DNA from: an uncultured Clostridia bacterium
GTDB lineage: Bacteria > Bacillota > Clostridia > Christensenellales > Borkfalkiaceae
Assembly (NCBI GenBank): GCA_944358655.1
Contig: CALVRO010000004.1
Location: forward strand, 28,327 to 92,326
Length of the DNA stretch: 64,000 bases
Direction: 5' to 3'
The notes under the pieces are model-generated. The model was not told the DNA's origin. It searched no databases and worked only from the letters and a program-made list of their open reading frames with translations. The position numbers were made by a program, and so were the translations under genes. Below, one piece after another: positions 1 to 7,713 of the stretch (positions are counted from its first letter, which is position 1; every line of letters begins with the position of its first letter).

Positions 1-178
1 ACTTGCAAGACGGCAGCGCGGACACCGTGAGGACATACGCGCCCCCGCCCTCGAACCTTAAAAGCGCCCTGTTGCCCTCGCACACTGTGCGGCAGTTAAA
101 ATAGTCTGCCATGGCGAGAGCTATCTCCTGCATGAGTTCGGCCTCGCCCGTTGTAAGATTTGGTATAGTTTGGCTCAT
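1..178 (-). CDS. Unknown protein, N-terminal 59 residues only
   Basis: An open frame runs from an ATG at 178 off the left edge of the window. The start is supported by a good Shine-Dalgarno (AAAGGAG) 8-10 bases upstream and by a promoter at 238-266. The visible part begins MSQTIPNLTTGEAELMQEIA and continues with a helical stretch and then a Gly-rich beta-like segment (FEGGGAYVLTVSAL). I do not recognise a family. It diverges from the double-HTH regulators on the other strand and shares their intergenic control region, so it is a plausible regulatory target of them (inference). The 3' part lies outside the window. Confidence 0.6.
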   Translation of the reverse strand, partial: MSQTIPNLTTGEAELMQEIALAMADYFNCRTVCEGNRALLRFEGGGAYVLTVSALPSCK

Positions 179-237
179 AACTAAAATACTCCTTTAAAAA
201 TAATTTAATAAGCCCCGCGCGGAACTTTTCTACGTAT

Positions 238-282
238 ATTATACCATTCCAACTTTCCCAAATCAACAAAAACAGGAAAGTT
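238..282 (-). promoter_or_regulatory. Promoter of the left-edge gene with overlapping inverted repeat (operator candidate)
   Basis: Read on the minus strand: -35 TTGATT (266-261), 17-bp spacer, -10 TATAAT (243-238). An inverted repeat AACTTTCC (251-258) / GGAAAGTT (275-282) lies in the spacer and just upstream of the -35. It also covers the region from which the divergent Xre genes must be transcribed, so it is a natural autoregulatory operator for them. Binding is inferred, not shown. Confidence 0.6.
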
Positions 283-336
283 TGACCGATAATATATGTG
301 CGAAAAGACACTGCTTTTGTAGAAAGAGGGGCGAAT

Positions 337-765
337 ATGTCGAAACTAAGCGAGAACCTTAAATTTCTGATGAGCGAAGAGGATATAAAGCCTCCCGCTC
401 TGGCAAAGGCGACGGGGATCGACGCGTCTACCATACGCAAACTTCTGCGCGGCGAAGGGCTGCCGTACTCCGACACGCTTATAAAACTTGCCGACCACTT
501 CAACTGTCAGACCGACTACCTTTTAGGTCTGACCGACACGCCTACGACACAGCAATTTAAAAGCGCTCCGCCCTTTTGCCAACAGCTCGGAGTAATACTC
601 AAGCATTTTAACATTACAAAATATCGTCTGGAAAAGCAGACCGGGCTATCCGAAAAGACGGTCAACCGCTGGCACAACGGCAAAACAACGCCGACGGCGG
701 ACAGCCTGATACGCATGGCTCAATTTTTTGATTGTTCGGTGGACTTTCTGCTCGGAAGAGTATAA
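337..765 (+). CDS. Double-HTH Xre-family transcriptional regulator (1)
   Basis: A 142-residue protein made of two helix-turn-helix (HTH_3/Cro-CI) units in tandem, residues about 4-60 and 78-138. Each ends in the motif FxCxxDxLLG (FNCQTDYLLG, FDCSVDFLLG) that commonly closes such domains. The Met at 337 is chosen over the upstream Met at 298 because a purine-rich Shine-Dalgarno (AGAGGGG) precedes it and the upstream stretch does not resemble the family. A paralogue of the same architecture follows 38 bp downstream. A protein with two covalently linked HTH units could bind a dyad as a monomer. It probably acts on the shared intergenic inverted repeat (inference). Confidence 0.85.
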   Translation: MSKLSENLKFLMSEEDIKPPALAKATGIDASTIRKLLRGEGLPYSDTLIKLADHFNCQTDYLLGLTDTPTTQQFKSAPPFCQQLGVILKHFNITKYRLEKQTGLSEKTVNRWHNGKTTPTADSLIRMAQFFDCSVDFLLGRV

Positions 766-803
766 TAAAAACGCTCCAAAGTGCATAATACGGGGGCCGA
801 TTT

Positions 804-1244
804 ATGATAAACTTGTCGAAAACGGCGGAGAACATCAGGGAACTGATGGACGAACACGAACTTACGCAGGCGCAGCTTGCCTGCAAACTCGGAACGGGGC
901 GAAGCAAACTTTCGGACATGCTCAACGCAAGGACGGCGCCCGCATACCCGACCATGCTCGCGCTGGCCGAATATTTCAACTGCTCGGCCGATTTTATTTT
1001 GGGGCTGAGCGAATACCCCGGCGAGGACGGGCAATACCGACCCGCCGCGCCCTTTGAAAACAGACTGCGTACAATGTTTGAGGAGAGCGGAAAGAGCCAA
1101 TATTCCCTTGTAAAGCAGACGGGCATATCGTGGAGCGTTCTCCACGGCTGGCTGACGGGCCGCACCCGTCCTTCGGCGGCAAACCTTATAAAGTTGGCTC
1201 AATTCTTTGATTGTTCGGTGGACTTTCTGCTCGGAAGAGTATAA
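804..1244 (+). CDS. Double-HTH Xre-family transcriptional regulator (2)
   Basis: This 146-residue paralogue of the preceding gene also has two Xre HTH units (about residues 4-65 and 82-143). The first ends FNCSADFILG, and the C-terminus AQFFDCSVDFLLGRV is identical to that of its neighbour. The last ~54 bp of the two genes (717-770 and 1196-1249) differ at one base, while the rest of the genes has diverged clearly. That points to gene conversion or selection on the 3' end. The two genes probably form one transcript. Function as a regulator is secure from the fold; the target and signal are unknown. Confidence 0.85.
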   Translation: MINLSKTAENIRELMDEHELTQAQLACKLGTGRSKLSDMLNARTAPAYPTMLALAEYFNCSADFILGLSEYPGEDGQYRPAAPFENRLRTMFEESGKSQYSLVKQTGISWSVLHGWLTGRTRPSAANLIKLAQFFDCSVDFLLGRV

Positions 1245-1245
1245 T

Positions 1246-1288
1246 AAAAAAAGCGCGTTGCCTGCGGCATATGCCGCGGGCAACGCGC
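1246..1288 (-). terminator. Terminator of the ferredoxin/rubredoxin operon
   Basis: Near-perfect hairpin at 1253-1288 (GCGCGTTGC...GCAACGCGC arms). On the minus strand it is followed by seven T (A run at 1246-1252). It lies between convergent genes and may also slow transcription from the plus side, but the T tract serves the minus strand. Confidence 0.85.
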
Positions 1289-1300
1289 ACAATAGGCAGT

Positions 1301-1789
1301 TTAATCGTTTACGGGCAGCATGGCCATCAGCCGACCTGCTATTTCGGCGGCCCTTTCGTCGCCGCTTAAAGCAATGTCCTTTAAAAGGGCGTGCACTGCC
1401 GAACTTTGGGGCAGCATATAGCCGCCCTCGCGCAGGGCGTCCTCGGCGGACAATCTGCAGGAGAGCGCCACGCATTTATAAAATTGCGATAAAGCCCCCT
1501 CCGACCGCGCCGCAAGCGTGCGCGCGGCGTTTTCGGCCTGCACCTTGCCCTTGGCAAGTTCGCCCATGGCCGCGGCAACGCCGTCGGTCTTGGGCTGCTG
1601 AGGAGGCATGCGGACGGGCACGAGGCTTATTGCCGCGCTCGGACAGGCCTGCGCGCAGGCCCCGCAGCCTATGCATTTTTGCCTGTCTATAACGCTGTTT
1701 TCGGTGTCGGCCGCGCCCGTGGGGCAGACGTACAGGCAGAGGCAGTCCTTGGTACAGAGGCGCAGATTGCGCACGGCGAAAGTTTTCAT
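1301..1789 (-). CDS. 2[4Fe-4S] ferredoxin with C-terminal helical extension
   Basis: The N-terminal ~55 residues are a dicluster ferredoxin. The second cluster motif is canonical ([13 protein letters not shown]39-C42-C45-C49). The first is spaced C12-x3-C16-x-C18-x3-C22-P ([12 protein letters not shown]) instead of C-x2-C-x2-C-x3-C. A ~100-residue helical tail of unknown role follows. Its ATG overlaps the stop of the upstream rubredoxin-like gene by 4 bp (ATGA), so the two are translationally coupled and probably pass electrons between them. An oxygen- or peroxide-defence role would fit a clostridial anaerobe but is inference. Confidence 0.85.
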   Translation of the reverse strand: MKTFAVRNLRLCTKDCLCLYVCPTGAADTENSVIDRQKCIGCGACAQACPSAAISLVPVRMPPQQPKTDGVAAAMGELAKGKVQAENAARTLAARSEGALSQFYKCVALSCRLSAEDALREGGYMLPQSSAVHALLKDIALSGDERAAEIAGRLMAMLPVND

Positions 1790-2427
1790 TGCACCTGCCC
1801 TCCCGCCACGAATTTAAAAGAGGGAACCTTGCACACGGGGCAGATCTCGGGCGGCTCGTCGCCGACAAATATGAAGCCGCAGATGGTGCACACCCATATC
1901 TTTGCGTCGCGCAGGGCGGCCTCGCCGCCGTTCTGATAGCGCGAGATGAGCGATTTGAGCACAAAATTAACCCGTTCGCCCCATACTATGGCGCGTTGAG
2001 CGCCCCTGTCGCTCGCAGCCTCCGCCTCGGCCTTGGCCGCGGCGAACTGTCCGTCGCAGGCGTCCTTAATAAGTTTTACAAGCTCGCCGTCGCTCCCCTC
2101 GGCGGGCGGAACGAGGGACGAATAGTGCTCGGCCAACCGCGCAAACAGGGCGTGCTCCTCGTCCATGTACTGCTTTTCGCAGCCGCGCGCAAGGTTGGAG
2201 CATATGGCCGCAAGTTCGGCGGCAGAGAGCGCCCTCTCCCCCTCCACGTCCTCCGTCGCCGCGCCGACGGCGGGCGCCGCGCGCCCGGCCTCGGGCTCTT
2301 GGGCTGCGAAGGCCGACTTGGGCATCCCGCATATGGGGCACACCCAGCTTTCGGGCAGGTCGGCCCAGGGGACTCCCTCCTTTGCATCGTCGTAAACATA
2401 CCCGCAAACGGGGCAGACATACTTCAT
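1786..2427 (-). CDS. Rubrerythrin-like protein with rubredoxin domains at both ends
   Basis: Residues 1-40 form a rubredoxin with both CxxCG knuckles (CPVCGY, CPICGM). After an Ala/Pro-rich linker comes a ~110-residue helical domain like the four-helix core of rubrerythrins ([14 protein letters not shown]). The C-terminus is a second rubredoxin-type iron site (CTICG...CPVC). I do not see the full set of diiron Glu/His ligands, so peroxidase activity is uncertain. The start has a strong Shine-Dalgarno (AAGGAGG). It is the first gene of a two-gene operon with the ferredoxin. Likely role: iron-sulfur/rubredoxin electron transfer in oxidative-stress defence. Confidence 0.8.
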   Translation of the reverse strand: MKYVCPVCGYVYDDAKEGVPWADLPESWVCPICGMPKSAFAAQEPEAGRAAPAVGAATEDVEGERALSAAELAAICSNLARGCEKQYMDEEHALFARLAEHYSSLVPPAEGSDGELVKLIKDACDGQFAAAKAEAEAASDRGAQRAIVWGERVNFVLKSLISRYQNGGEAALRDAKIWVCTICGFIFVGDEPPEICPVCKVPSFKFVAGGQVQ

Positions 2428-2527
2428 GTTTTTTCCTCCTTACTGCGGGGCGGGCCCGCTCGCCTATATTATAAGGGCAAAGGGGAGCGTTGTCAATATG
2501 CGCGCAAAAAATCGAGCGGAAATTTTT

Positions 2528-3184
2528 TCAGTAGTCGCGCCGCTCGTCGGCGGCGCAGCCCCGTCGGCGGGTGGTGACGACGCGGAAGTTGTTGCGCGGC
2601 GTAAGCGAAAATACCGTTTCGGGGCGGGGCGAAGTGAGCAAAGACCCCGTAATATCCGCGAAATACGCGCAGTTGCCCGCACACATAACGGCAGGGATGC
2701 CGTAGAGGTAGGCATAGACGCGCAGCAGCGTGGCCTGCATGGGCGAGGGCTCCTCCGAGAGAAAGGCCAGAAGGTCGCAGCCGAGCAGCGAGAGGCTGCC
2801 GATATTTTCGGGGAAGAGCATGTCGTTTTCGATGCACACCCCCACGCGGTAGCCGCCGAGGCGGTAGTGGCCGAGCGTGGCGCCGCTCTTGTAATTTTCG
2901 CCGCCGACGACGTGGAGCATGTCGGAGATGCCCGCCAGCCTGCCGCCCTCGGCCACGGCGGCCGACTTGCGCCTTAGCCCCCTGCTGTCCGTGCGACAGC
3001 CGCACACCGCCGCGCGGGCGGGGCCCGAGGTCAGCCTTGCGAGCACGCCGAGCTTGTCGCTCCTGCCGGCGAGCTCGCTTGAATAGTCGACGTCGCCCAG
3101 CCACCCGAAGCCGAGCAGGGCCACGTCGCAGGGCGGGAGCTCCGCCCTCCCCGCCACGGGGCGGGTGAGCACACAAATCTTCAT
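2528..3184 (-). CDS. Nitrilase-superfamily-like protein, probably catalytically inactive
   Basis: 218 residues with the order and spacing of a carbon-nitrogen hydrolase. GYRVGVCIENDMLFPE aligns with the nitrilase nucleophile segment GxxICYDxxFPE, but the Cys position is occupied by Glu and a Cys lies two residues earlier. The N-terminal FPE-type catalytic Glu segment is also altered (ALLGFGWLGDVDY). A Lys in GENYKSG sits where the catalytic Lys would be. I chose Met 3184 (MKICVLTRP); Met 3193 is possible and neither has a strong Shine-Dalgarno. It diverges from the M1 peptidase across 68 bp. The fold assignment is moderate; loss of normal catalysis is inferred from the motif. Confidence 0.6.
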   Translation of the reverse strand: MKICVLTRPVAGRAELPPCDVALLGFGWLGDVDYSSELAGRSDKLGVLARLTSGPARAAVCGCRTDSRGLRRKSAAVAEGGRLAGISDMLHVVGGENYKSGATLGHYRLGGYRVGVCIENDMLFPENIGSLSLLGCDLLAFLSEEPSPMQATLLRVYAYLYGIPAVMCAGNCAYFADITGSLLTSPRPETVFSLTPRNNFRVVTTRRRGCAADERRDY

Positions 3185-3252
3185 ACATACCATACTATTT
3201 TCTCGGCCGCAAAAATGTTCTAACGGGCGGGGCGGGGGAATATTTTAAGAGT

Positions 3253-4698
3253 ATGAAGAAATTTATATGCCTTATTACGGCGGCGGCCGCGGCCGCCGCG
3301 GCGCTGCCTGCGGCCGCCTGCGCGCCCGACGAGGAGAGCGAGCGCACGACCTACACGATAGACGCGGCATATGACGGGGGCAACACCCTGAGCGGGCGGT
3401 GCACGGTGGACTATTTCAACTCGACAAACGACGAGATAACCGCCCTTAAATTCAACCTGTGGGGCAACGCCTTCCGCGAGGGCGCGGCCTGCTCTCCCGT
3501 GCCCGGGGAGTACGCCGCAAAGGCCTACCACAACGGCAAAGCAAGCTACGGCGGCATGGAGGCGACGTGCGCCGAAGGGGGCGAGGCGAGCTTAGGCGGC
3601 GACGATGAGAACATACTTGAAATTGCGCTTGAAACGCCCATATACCCCGACCAACGCGCGAGCGTGGCCATAGACTTCACGCTGACTCTCGCCGACGTGA
3701 ACGCCCGGACGGGCGTGGCCGAGGGGTGCGTCAATTTGGGCAACTTCTACCCCGTGCTGTGCGCCCGCGGGCGGGAGGGCTGGGCGGAGCACGCCTATTG
3801 CGCGACGGGCGATCCCTTCGTATCCGAGACGGCCGACTACAAAGTCACCATATCCATGCCCGAGAGCTACACCGCCGCGGCGAGCGGGGAGCTTGTGAGC
3901 GAGAGCGTGGCCGACGGGCAAAAGGTGTGTACATATGCCCTTGACAACGCGCGCGACTTCGCGCTCGTGCTGTCCGAGGAGTTCCAGGTGACGCGCACGG
4001 AGGCAGACGGCGTGCCCGTGCTGTACTACCACTGCGGCTACCAACGCGCCGACGAGATATCGGCGGCCGCCTCCGCCGCGCTGAGCTACTTTTCGGAGGC
4101 CTTCGGCGACTACCCCTACCCCGTCTACTCGGTGGTGCAGACGGGGCTGTTTCAGGGCGGCATGGAGTACCCGGGGCTTTCGATGATCTCCGACGAGGCG
4201 ACGGGCACCGAGGCCGTGCAGGCCGCAGTGCACGAAACGGCGCACCAATGGTGGTACGCCGCCGTCGGCAGCGACCAATACAACGAGAGCTGGCAGGACG
4301 AGGGGCTGGCCGAGTACTCCGCCCTGCTGTTCTTTGAAAATCACCCCGAATACGGCCTCACCAAGGCGGGACTGGAGGACGGCGCCACAAAGAGCTACAG
4401 GGCGTACTTTTCGGTGTACAGTCAGCTGTTCGAGGGGGCGGACACATCCATGTCGCGCCCGCTCGACAAGTTTGCGGGCACATACGAGTATGTAAATATC
4501 GCCTACAACAAGGGACTGCTGCTCTTTTCGGCCGTGCACGAGGCGTGCGGGGAGCATTTTTTGAGAGCGCTCGGCGACTACTTTTCGGCATACGCCTATA
4601 AGATAGCCCCGCCCGAGGGACTAATCGCCGCCTTCTGCCGCTACGCCGACTGCGAGGGGATATTTAAAAGCTTTCTGGAGGGGAACGTTATAATCTGA
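3253..4698 (+). CDS. Lipoprotein M1-family zinc metallopeptidase
   Basis: 481 residues. An N-terminal lipoprotein signal ends in PAAAC (Cys23), so the enzyme should be anchored outside the cell. The beta-rich N-terminal domain is typical of M1 enzymes. The exopeptidase motif is seen as GGMEYP (GxMEN class). The zinc site is H327-E328-x2-H331 with the third ligand E350 in WQDEGLAEYS, the normal 18-residue spacing. A downstream Tyr-rich helical part completes the catalytic domain, and the long C-terminal superhelix of large aminopeptidases is missing. It would cleave peptides at the surface. It has its own terminator at 4719-4762. Confidence 0.9.
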   Translation: MKKFICLITAAAAAAAALPAAACAPDEESERTTYTIDAAYDGGNTLSGRCTVDYFNSTNDEITALKFNLWGNAFREGAACSPVPGEYAAKAYHNGKASYGGMEATCAEGGEASLGGDDENILEIALETPIYPDQRASVAIDFTLTLADVNARTGVAEGCVNLGNFYPVLCARGREGWAEHAYCATGDPFVSETADYKVTISMPESYTAAASGELVSESVADGQKVCTYALDNARDFALVLSEEFQVTRTEADGVPVLYYHCGYQRADEISAAASAALSYFSEAFGDYPYPVYSVVQTGLFQGGMEYPGLSMISDEATGTEAVQAAVHETAHQWWYAAVGSDQYNESWQDEGLAEYSALLFFENHPEYGLTKAGLEDGATKSYRAYFSVYSQLFEGADTSMSRPLDKFAGTYEYVNIAYNKGLLLFSAVHEACGEHFLRALGDYFSAYAYKIAPPEGLIAAFCRYADCEGIFKSFLEGNVII

Positions 4699-4718
4699 TC
4701 AAACCACGTTGCGTTTGT

Positions 4719-4762
4719 GCGGCCGCCGAAAATTATTTTTCGGCGGCCGCAAAACATTTTTT
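4719..4762 (+). terminator. Terminator of the M1 peptidase gene
   Basis: GCGGCCGCCGAAAA / TTTTTCGGCGGCCGC hairpin at 4719-4750, followed within a few bases by six T (4757-4762). Confidence 0.8.
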
Positions 4763-4814
4763 CTGTGGCCGCCGCTTTTTACAATTTTGCCAAGGGGATA
4801 ACGCAAACTTTTTG

Positions 4815-4843
4815 TTGCCAAACGCGGAAGAATGAAGTATAAT
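4815..4843 (+). promoter_or_regulatory. Sigma-A promoter of corA
   Basis: -35 TTGCCA (4815-4820), 17-bp spacer, perfect -10 TATAAT (4838-4843). Predicted start is near 4848-4850, giving a ~180-nt untranslated leader before corA. Confidence 0.85.
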
Positions 4844-4846
4844 ATA

Positions 4847-5014
4847 GGTGTTGAAGGCCGACGCGCCGCTACGCAGCCGCCGCGCAGACCTTTGAACACA
4901 CCACGGAGCTATAAGATGGACGCTAACCCAAGTTTAAAGCAGGATAACCGCCGCTGACCCGACGACGCCGCATTTTCCGCCGCGCGCCGGGTGTTCCCGC
5001 GCGCAATATTTTTT
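4847..5014 (+). promoter_or_regulatory. Structured corA leader ending in an intrinsic terminator; candidate metal-sensing riboswitch
   Basis: The ~165-nt leader between the promoter and corA ends in a terminator. It has a 9-bp GC stem with a bulged C and TGTT loop at 4982-5004, then six T at 5009-5014, only 18 bases before the start codon. AACACACC (4895-4902) can pair either with GGTGTT at the 5' end (4847-4852) or with GGGTGTT inside the terminator (4989-4995). Those mutually exclusive pairings are what an attenuator needs. Position before a Mg2+/Co2+ channel suggests an M-box (ykoK) type sensor. I could not line up the conserved M-box core by eye, so the class is open. Confidence 0.55.
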
Positions 5015-5031
5015 ATTCGGAGAATTGCAGC

Positions 5032-6030
5032 ATGATAAAGTATTTTATTTCGGAGGGCGCAGGGCCGCTGACCCGCGCGGAGCAGTTTAAAGAGCTGTGC
5101 TGGGTGGACATGATAAACCCCACCGACGACGAAGTGGACGACGTTGCCTCGGCGACGGGCGTCTCCGAGGACATGATCAAGGCCGCCCTCGACGAGGAGG
5201 AGCCCGCCCGCACGGAGTTTGACGACGGCAACAGCATGTTCGTTGTCGACTGCCCTATAATCGAGGAGAGCGAGAGCGGCGACGCCTACTCCACCCTGCC
5301 GCTCGGCATAATATACAACAAGCGGTGCATAATAACCGTCTGCCTGAAGGGCAACCCCGTTTTAAAGGACTTTATTACGGGGCGCATAAGCGTTGCGTGC
5401 GACAAGCCCGTGGCGTTCATTTTAAACTTTATGTACGGCAACGCCAAAAGGTTTTTGTACTGCCTTAAGCAGATAGACCGCAAGGCGCACCGCGTGCAGG
5501 CCGAGCTGGGCAGAACGCTGAAAAACGAGGAGATACTGCAGCTTTTAGAGCTTGAAAATTCGCTGGTCTACTTTTCCACGTCGCTCAACGCCAACAACAA
5601 GGTGCACGAAAAGCTTTCCAAGGTGGAGGCCGTGACCACCCGCGAGGACTACGGCGACCTGTACGAGGACATGGTGATAGAGAACAGTCAGGCCGTGGAG
5701 ATGTGCAAGATATACAAGGACATACTCTCCGTTTCGATGGACGCATACGGCTCCGTGATCTCCAACAACGCCAACGACACCATGAAGAAGCTGACCGTAA
5801 TAACCATTCTTCTGGCCATACCCACTATGATAGCGGGATTTTGGGGCATGAACATGCCCGTGCCGTGGCAGGGCAGCGCCGACAACACCACCACGCTGTG
5901 GTTCTGGCTGGTGATAGGCCTGACCTTTGTGCTGACTGCCGCCGTGGCCTTTATACTCGTTAAGACCATGAAGTTCCGCCCGCCCGCAAAGCCCCGCCGC
6001 ACGAGGCGCGGAAGGCGCAAGAGAGACTGA
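5032..6030 (+). CDS. corA: CorA-family Mg2+/Co2+ channel
   Basis: 332 residues. A long cytosolic N-terminal domain with the helical stalk is followed by two transmembrane helices (about 254-271 and 290-311). The GMN signature is at 272-274 (FWGMNMPVP), which forms the selectivity loop at the outer pore mouth in this pentameric family. A basic tail (RRTRRGRRKRD) ends the protein on the cytosolic side. The start follows a weak Shine-Dalgarno (CGGAGAA). Expression is likely controlled by the leader terminator just upstream. Mg2+ is the usual ion; Co2+ or Ni2+ cannot be excluded from sequence. Confidence 0.92.
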   Translation: MIKYFISEGAGPLTRAEQFKELCWVDMINPTDDEVDDVASATGVSEDMIKAALDEEEPARTEFDDGNSMFVVDCPIIEESESGDAYSTLPLGIIYNKRCIITVCLKGNPVLKDFITGRISVACDKPVAFILNFMYGNAKRFLYCLKQIDRKAHRVQAELGRTLKNEEILQLLELENSLVYFSTSLNANNKVHEKLSKVEAVTTREDYGDLYEDMVIENSQAVEMCKIYKDILSVSMDAYGSVISNNANDTMKKLTVITILLAIPTMIAGFWGMNMPVPWQGSADNTTTLWFWLVIGLTFVLTAAVAFILVKTMKFRPPAKPRRTRRGRRKRD

Positions 6031-6056
6031 CATTTTATTTTTCGGGAGGTAGCACA

Positions 6057-6254
6057 ATGCCCATTCTGCAATACAAGTGCCCCAAGTGCGGCAAACAATT
6101 TGAAGAGTTGGTAAACAAATTCGACGACGAAGTGCTCTGCCCCGACTGCAAGACAGCGGCCGAGCGCAGCTATTCGGGCGAGATGTGGTCGGCAACAGGC
6201 CGACCCGCCAAAAAATGTAGCGGACACTGCAGCACCTGCAGCGGCTGCAAATAA
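6057..6254 (+). CDS. FmdB-type zinc-ribbon protein
   Basis: 65 residues. The N-terminal zinc ribbon has CPKCGKQFEELV and CPDC knuckles, typical of the FmdB/CxxC regulatory-protein family, whose function is still poorly known. A Cys/His-rich tail (CSGHCSTCSGC) adds more metal ligands. A strong Shine-Dalgarno (GGGAGGT) precedes the ATG, 26 bp after corA, and a terminator follows. Co-transcription with corA suggests a link to metal status (inference). Confidence 0.85.
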   Translation: MPILQYKCPKCGKQFEELVNKFDDEVLCPDCKTAAERSYSGEMWSATGRPAKKCSGHCSTCSGCK

Positions 6255-6271
6255 TTACTTTTCGAGTCAAC

Positions 6272-6315
6272 GCGGCCCGCGCGCCTTTTAAAAAGGCGCG
6301 CGGGCCGCTTTTTTT
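6272..6315 (+). terminator. Terminator of corA-fmdB
   Basis: Long perfect hairpin 6272-6308 (GCGGCCCGCGCGCC...GGCGCGCGGGCCGC) followed by seven T (6309-6315). Confidence 0.95.
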
Positions 6316-6384
6316 GAGAAAAGGTGTATATGTCGGCGCGGCGAGGGCAATATACAAACAGAGCTTTAAAAAAGGAGGCAGAGC

Positions 6385-6804
6385 ATGCGGGCGTTGAAGA
6401 TAGCCGCCATAATAGTCTGCGCCGCGGCGGTATGCGCCGCCGTGACGGCGCTGCCCCGCCGCACGGCCTTTGAGAGCGGCGGAAGCTATACCTTTTATAT
6501 AGGCTCTTCCTCCTCGAACTGCCGCATACTGACGGTGGGAGGCAACGCCGACCTCATCTTCCCCGCCCTGCGCGGCGTGTGCGGCGAGGCGACGACCTTT
6601 TCCTCCCTCGACATACCTTCCTTTCTCGCCTCGGTGGAGGGCGAGGTGCTGTTCGAGGAGCGGCTTTCGGACAGCTTTAATTACTACTGCTCGGCCGACC
6701 TGCCATACTCGGTGGAGCTGTACGGGCGGGAGGTCAATTTGCACATATGCGTCAGGGAGAGCGGCGTGACGGTGGCCTCGCCCATCATCTTCGGCGGGTA
6801 CTGA
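6385..6804 (+). CDS. Small secreted protein of unknown function
   Basis: 139 residues. Residues 1-22 form a signal peptide or membrane anchor (IAAIIVCAAAVCAAVTAL). The rest is an alpha/beta exported domain containing YTFYIGSSSSNCRIL, an acidic helix region, and a conserved-looking end, VNLHICVRESGVTVASPIIFGGY read in two parts. It may belong with YwmB-like secreted proteins of Firmicutes, but I cannot confirm this. The start has an AAAAGGAGG Shine-Dalgarno. It sits ahead of an M23 peptidase, so a cell-wall role is possible. Confidence 0.65.
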   Translation: MRALKIAAIIVCAAAVCAAVTALPRRTAFESGGSYTFYIGSSSSNCRILTVGGNADLIFPALRGVCGEATTFSSLDIPSFLASVEGEVLFEERLSDSFNYYCSADLPYSVELYGREVNLHICVRESGVTVASPIIFGGY

Positions 6805-6906
6805 AAAAAATTTATTTTAACCGCGTATAAAGGGCGGGAAGCGGGGCAATAACAAAACTACCGCCGCGAGGCGCGGCGAAAAAAGCTACATAAAAGGAGA
6901 CATATC

Positions 6907-7545
6907 ATGCAGGAAAAGAAAAAGAAGATCATCACCTATGCACTGACGCTCGGGGCGTGTCTGCTGCTCATCGCGGCGGTGACCGTCACCGTCATATTCG
7001 CGCTCAAGAGCGACGACAACTTTGAGCTGGACGCCGGCGACGACGTTATAGACTCGGGCGACGATGACGGCGCCGACGACAACACGGACGGCGACGATGA
7101 CGACGGGGACGACGAGGACGTGTCCTCGGCCTATCAGTTCATTGCGCCCGTGGCCGAAGTGGACGTGACGTGCGACTACACCTTCGCCTATAACAAGACG
7201 CTGGACTGCTACGAGTTCCACACCGGTCTGGACATGGCCGCCGAGGCGGGCACCGAGGTGATGGCGTGCGTAGACGGCACGGTGGAGAGCATTACGGTGG
7301 GCGACATACTCGACGGCACCAAGATAGTGCTTTCGCACGCCGACGGCGTTAAGACAAGCTACTATTTTATTGACGCGGCCGAGGGCCTCGAGGTGGGCGA
7401 CAGCGTAAAGCGCGGCGACGTGATAGGCACGGTGGCCGAGCCTTCGGGCAGCGAGTACAAGGACGGCGCGCACCTGCACTTTGAAGTGACAAAGAACGGC
7501 GAGATAGCCGACCCCAACGACTACCTCGACATATCCGAAAAGTGA
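6907..7545 (+). CDS. Membrane-anchored M23 (LytM-type) peptidase
   Basis: 212 residues. One N-terminal transmembrane helix (10-33) is followed by an extremely acidic Asp/Gly linker (36-72) and a peptidase_M23 domain. Zinc ligands H105 and D109 (HTGLD) and H191 in HLHFE are present, with H189 as the usual catalytic His. The layout resembles SpoIIQ and other membrane-bound LytM proteins that cut or bind peptidoglycan cross-bridges outside the membrane. All catalytic residues are kept, so it is probably active. Shine-Dalgarno AAAGGAGA precedes the start. Confidence 0.88.
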   Translation: MQEKKKKIITYALTLGACLLLIAAVTVTVIFALKSDDNFELDAGDDVIDSGDDDGADDNTDGDDDDGDDEDVSSAYQFIAPVAEVDVTCDYTFAYNKTLDCYEFHTGLDMAAEAGTEVMACVDGTVESITVGDILDGTKIVLSHADGVKTSYYFIDAAEGLEVGDSVKRGDVIGTVAEPSGSEYKDGAHLHFEVTKNGEIADPNDYLDISEK

Positions 7546-7579
7546 TCCCCCCATCCGCCCGCCGAGGCGGGCGGAGAGG

Positions 7580-7627
7580 GCGCGGGGGCGGGCGGCTTTC
7601 AGCCGCCCGCCCCCGCGCCATATTTTT
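7580..7627 (+). terminator. Terminator of the M23 peptidase gene
   Basis: Very GC-rich perfect hairpin 7580-7618 with a short TTTCA loop, followed by ATATTTTT. Confidence 0.9.
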
Positions 7628-7669
7628 GCGGTAAGAGCGCGTTGGGCGGGGCATATCCCCGTCCGAACT

Positions 7670-7704
7670 AAAAAAAGCCGCGGCGCATACACATGCGCCG
7701 CGGC
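7670..7704 (-). terminator. Terminator of the DUF2188 gene
   Basis: Perfect GCCGCGGCGCAT...ATGCGCCGCGGC hairpin (7677-7704), followed by six T on the minus strand (A run 7671-7676). Confidence 0.92.
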
Positions 7705-7713
7705 GTAAATTTT

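Noticed and set aside
298-339. Upstream start (Met 298) for the first Xre gene
   Set aside because: No Shine-Dalgarno and the extra 13 residues do not fit the family; the ATG at 337 has a good ribosome site.
2493-3188. Arg/Pro/Ala-rich minus-strand frame overlapping the nitrilase-like gene
   Set aside because: Low-complexity composition typical of a shadow frame; the 2528-3184 frame has the domain match.
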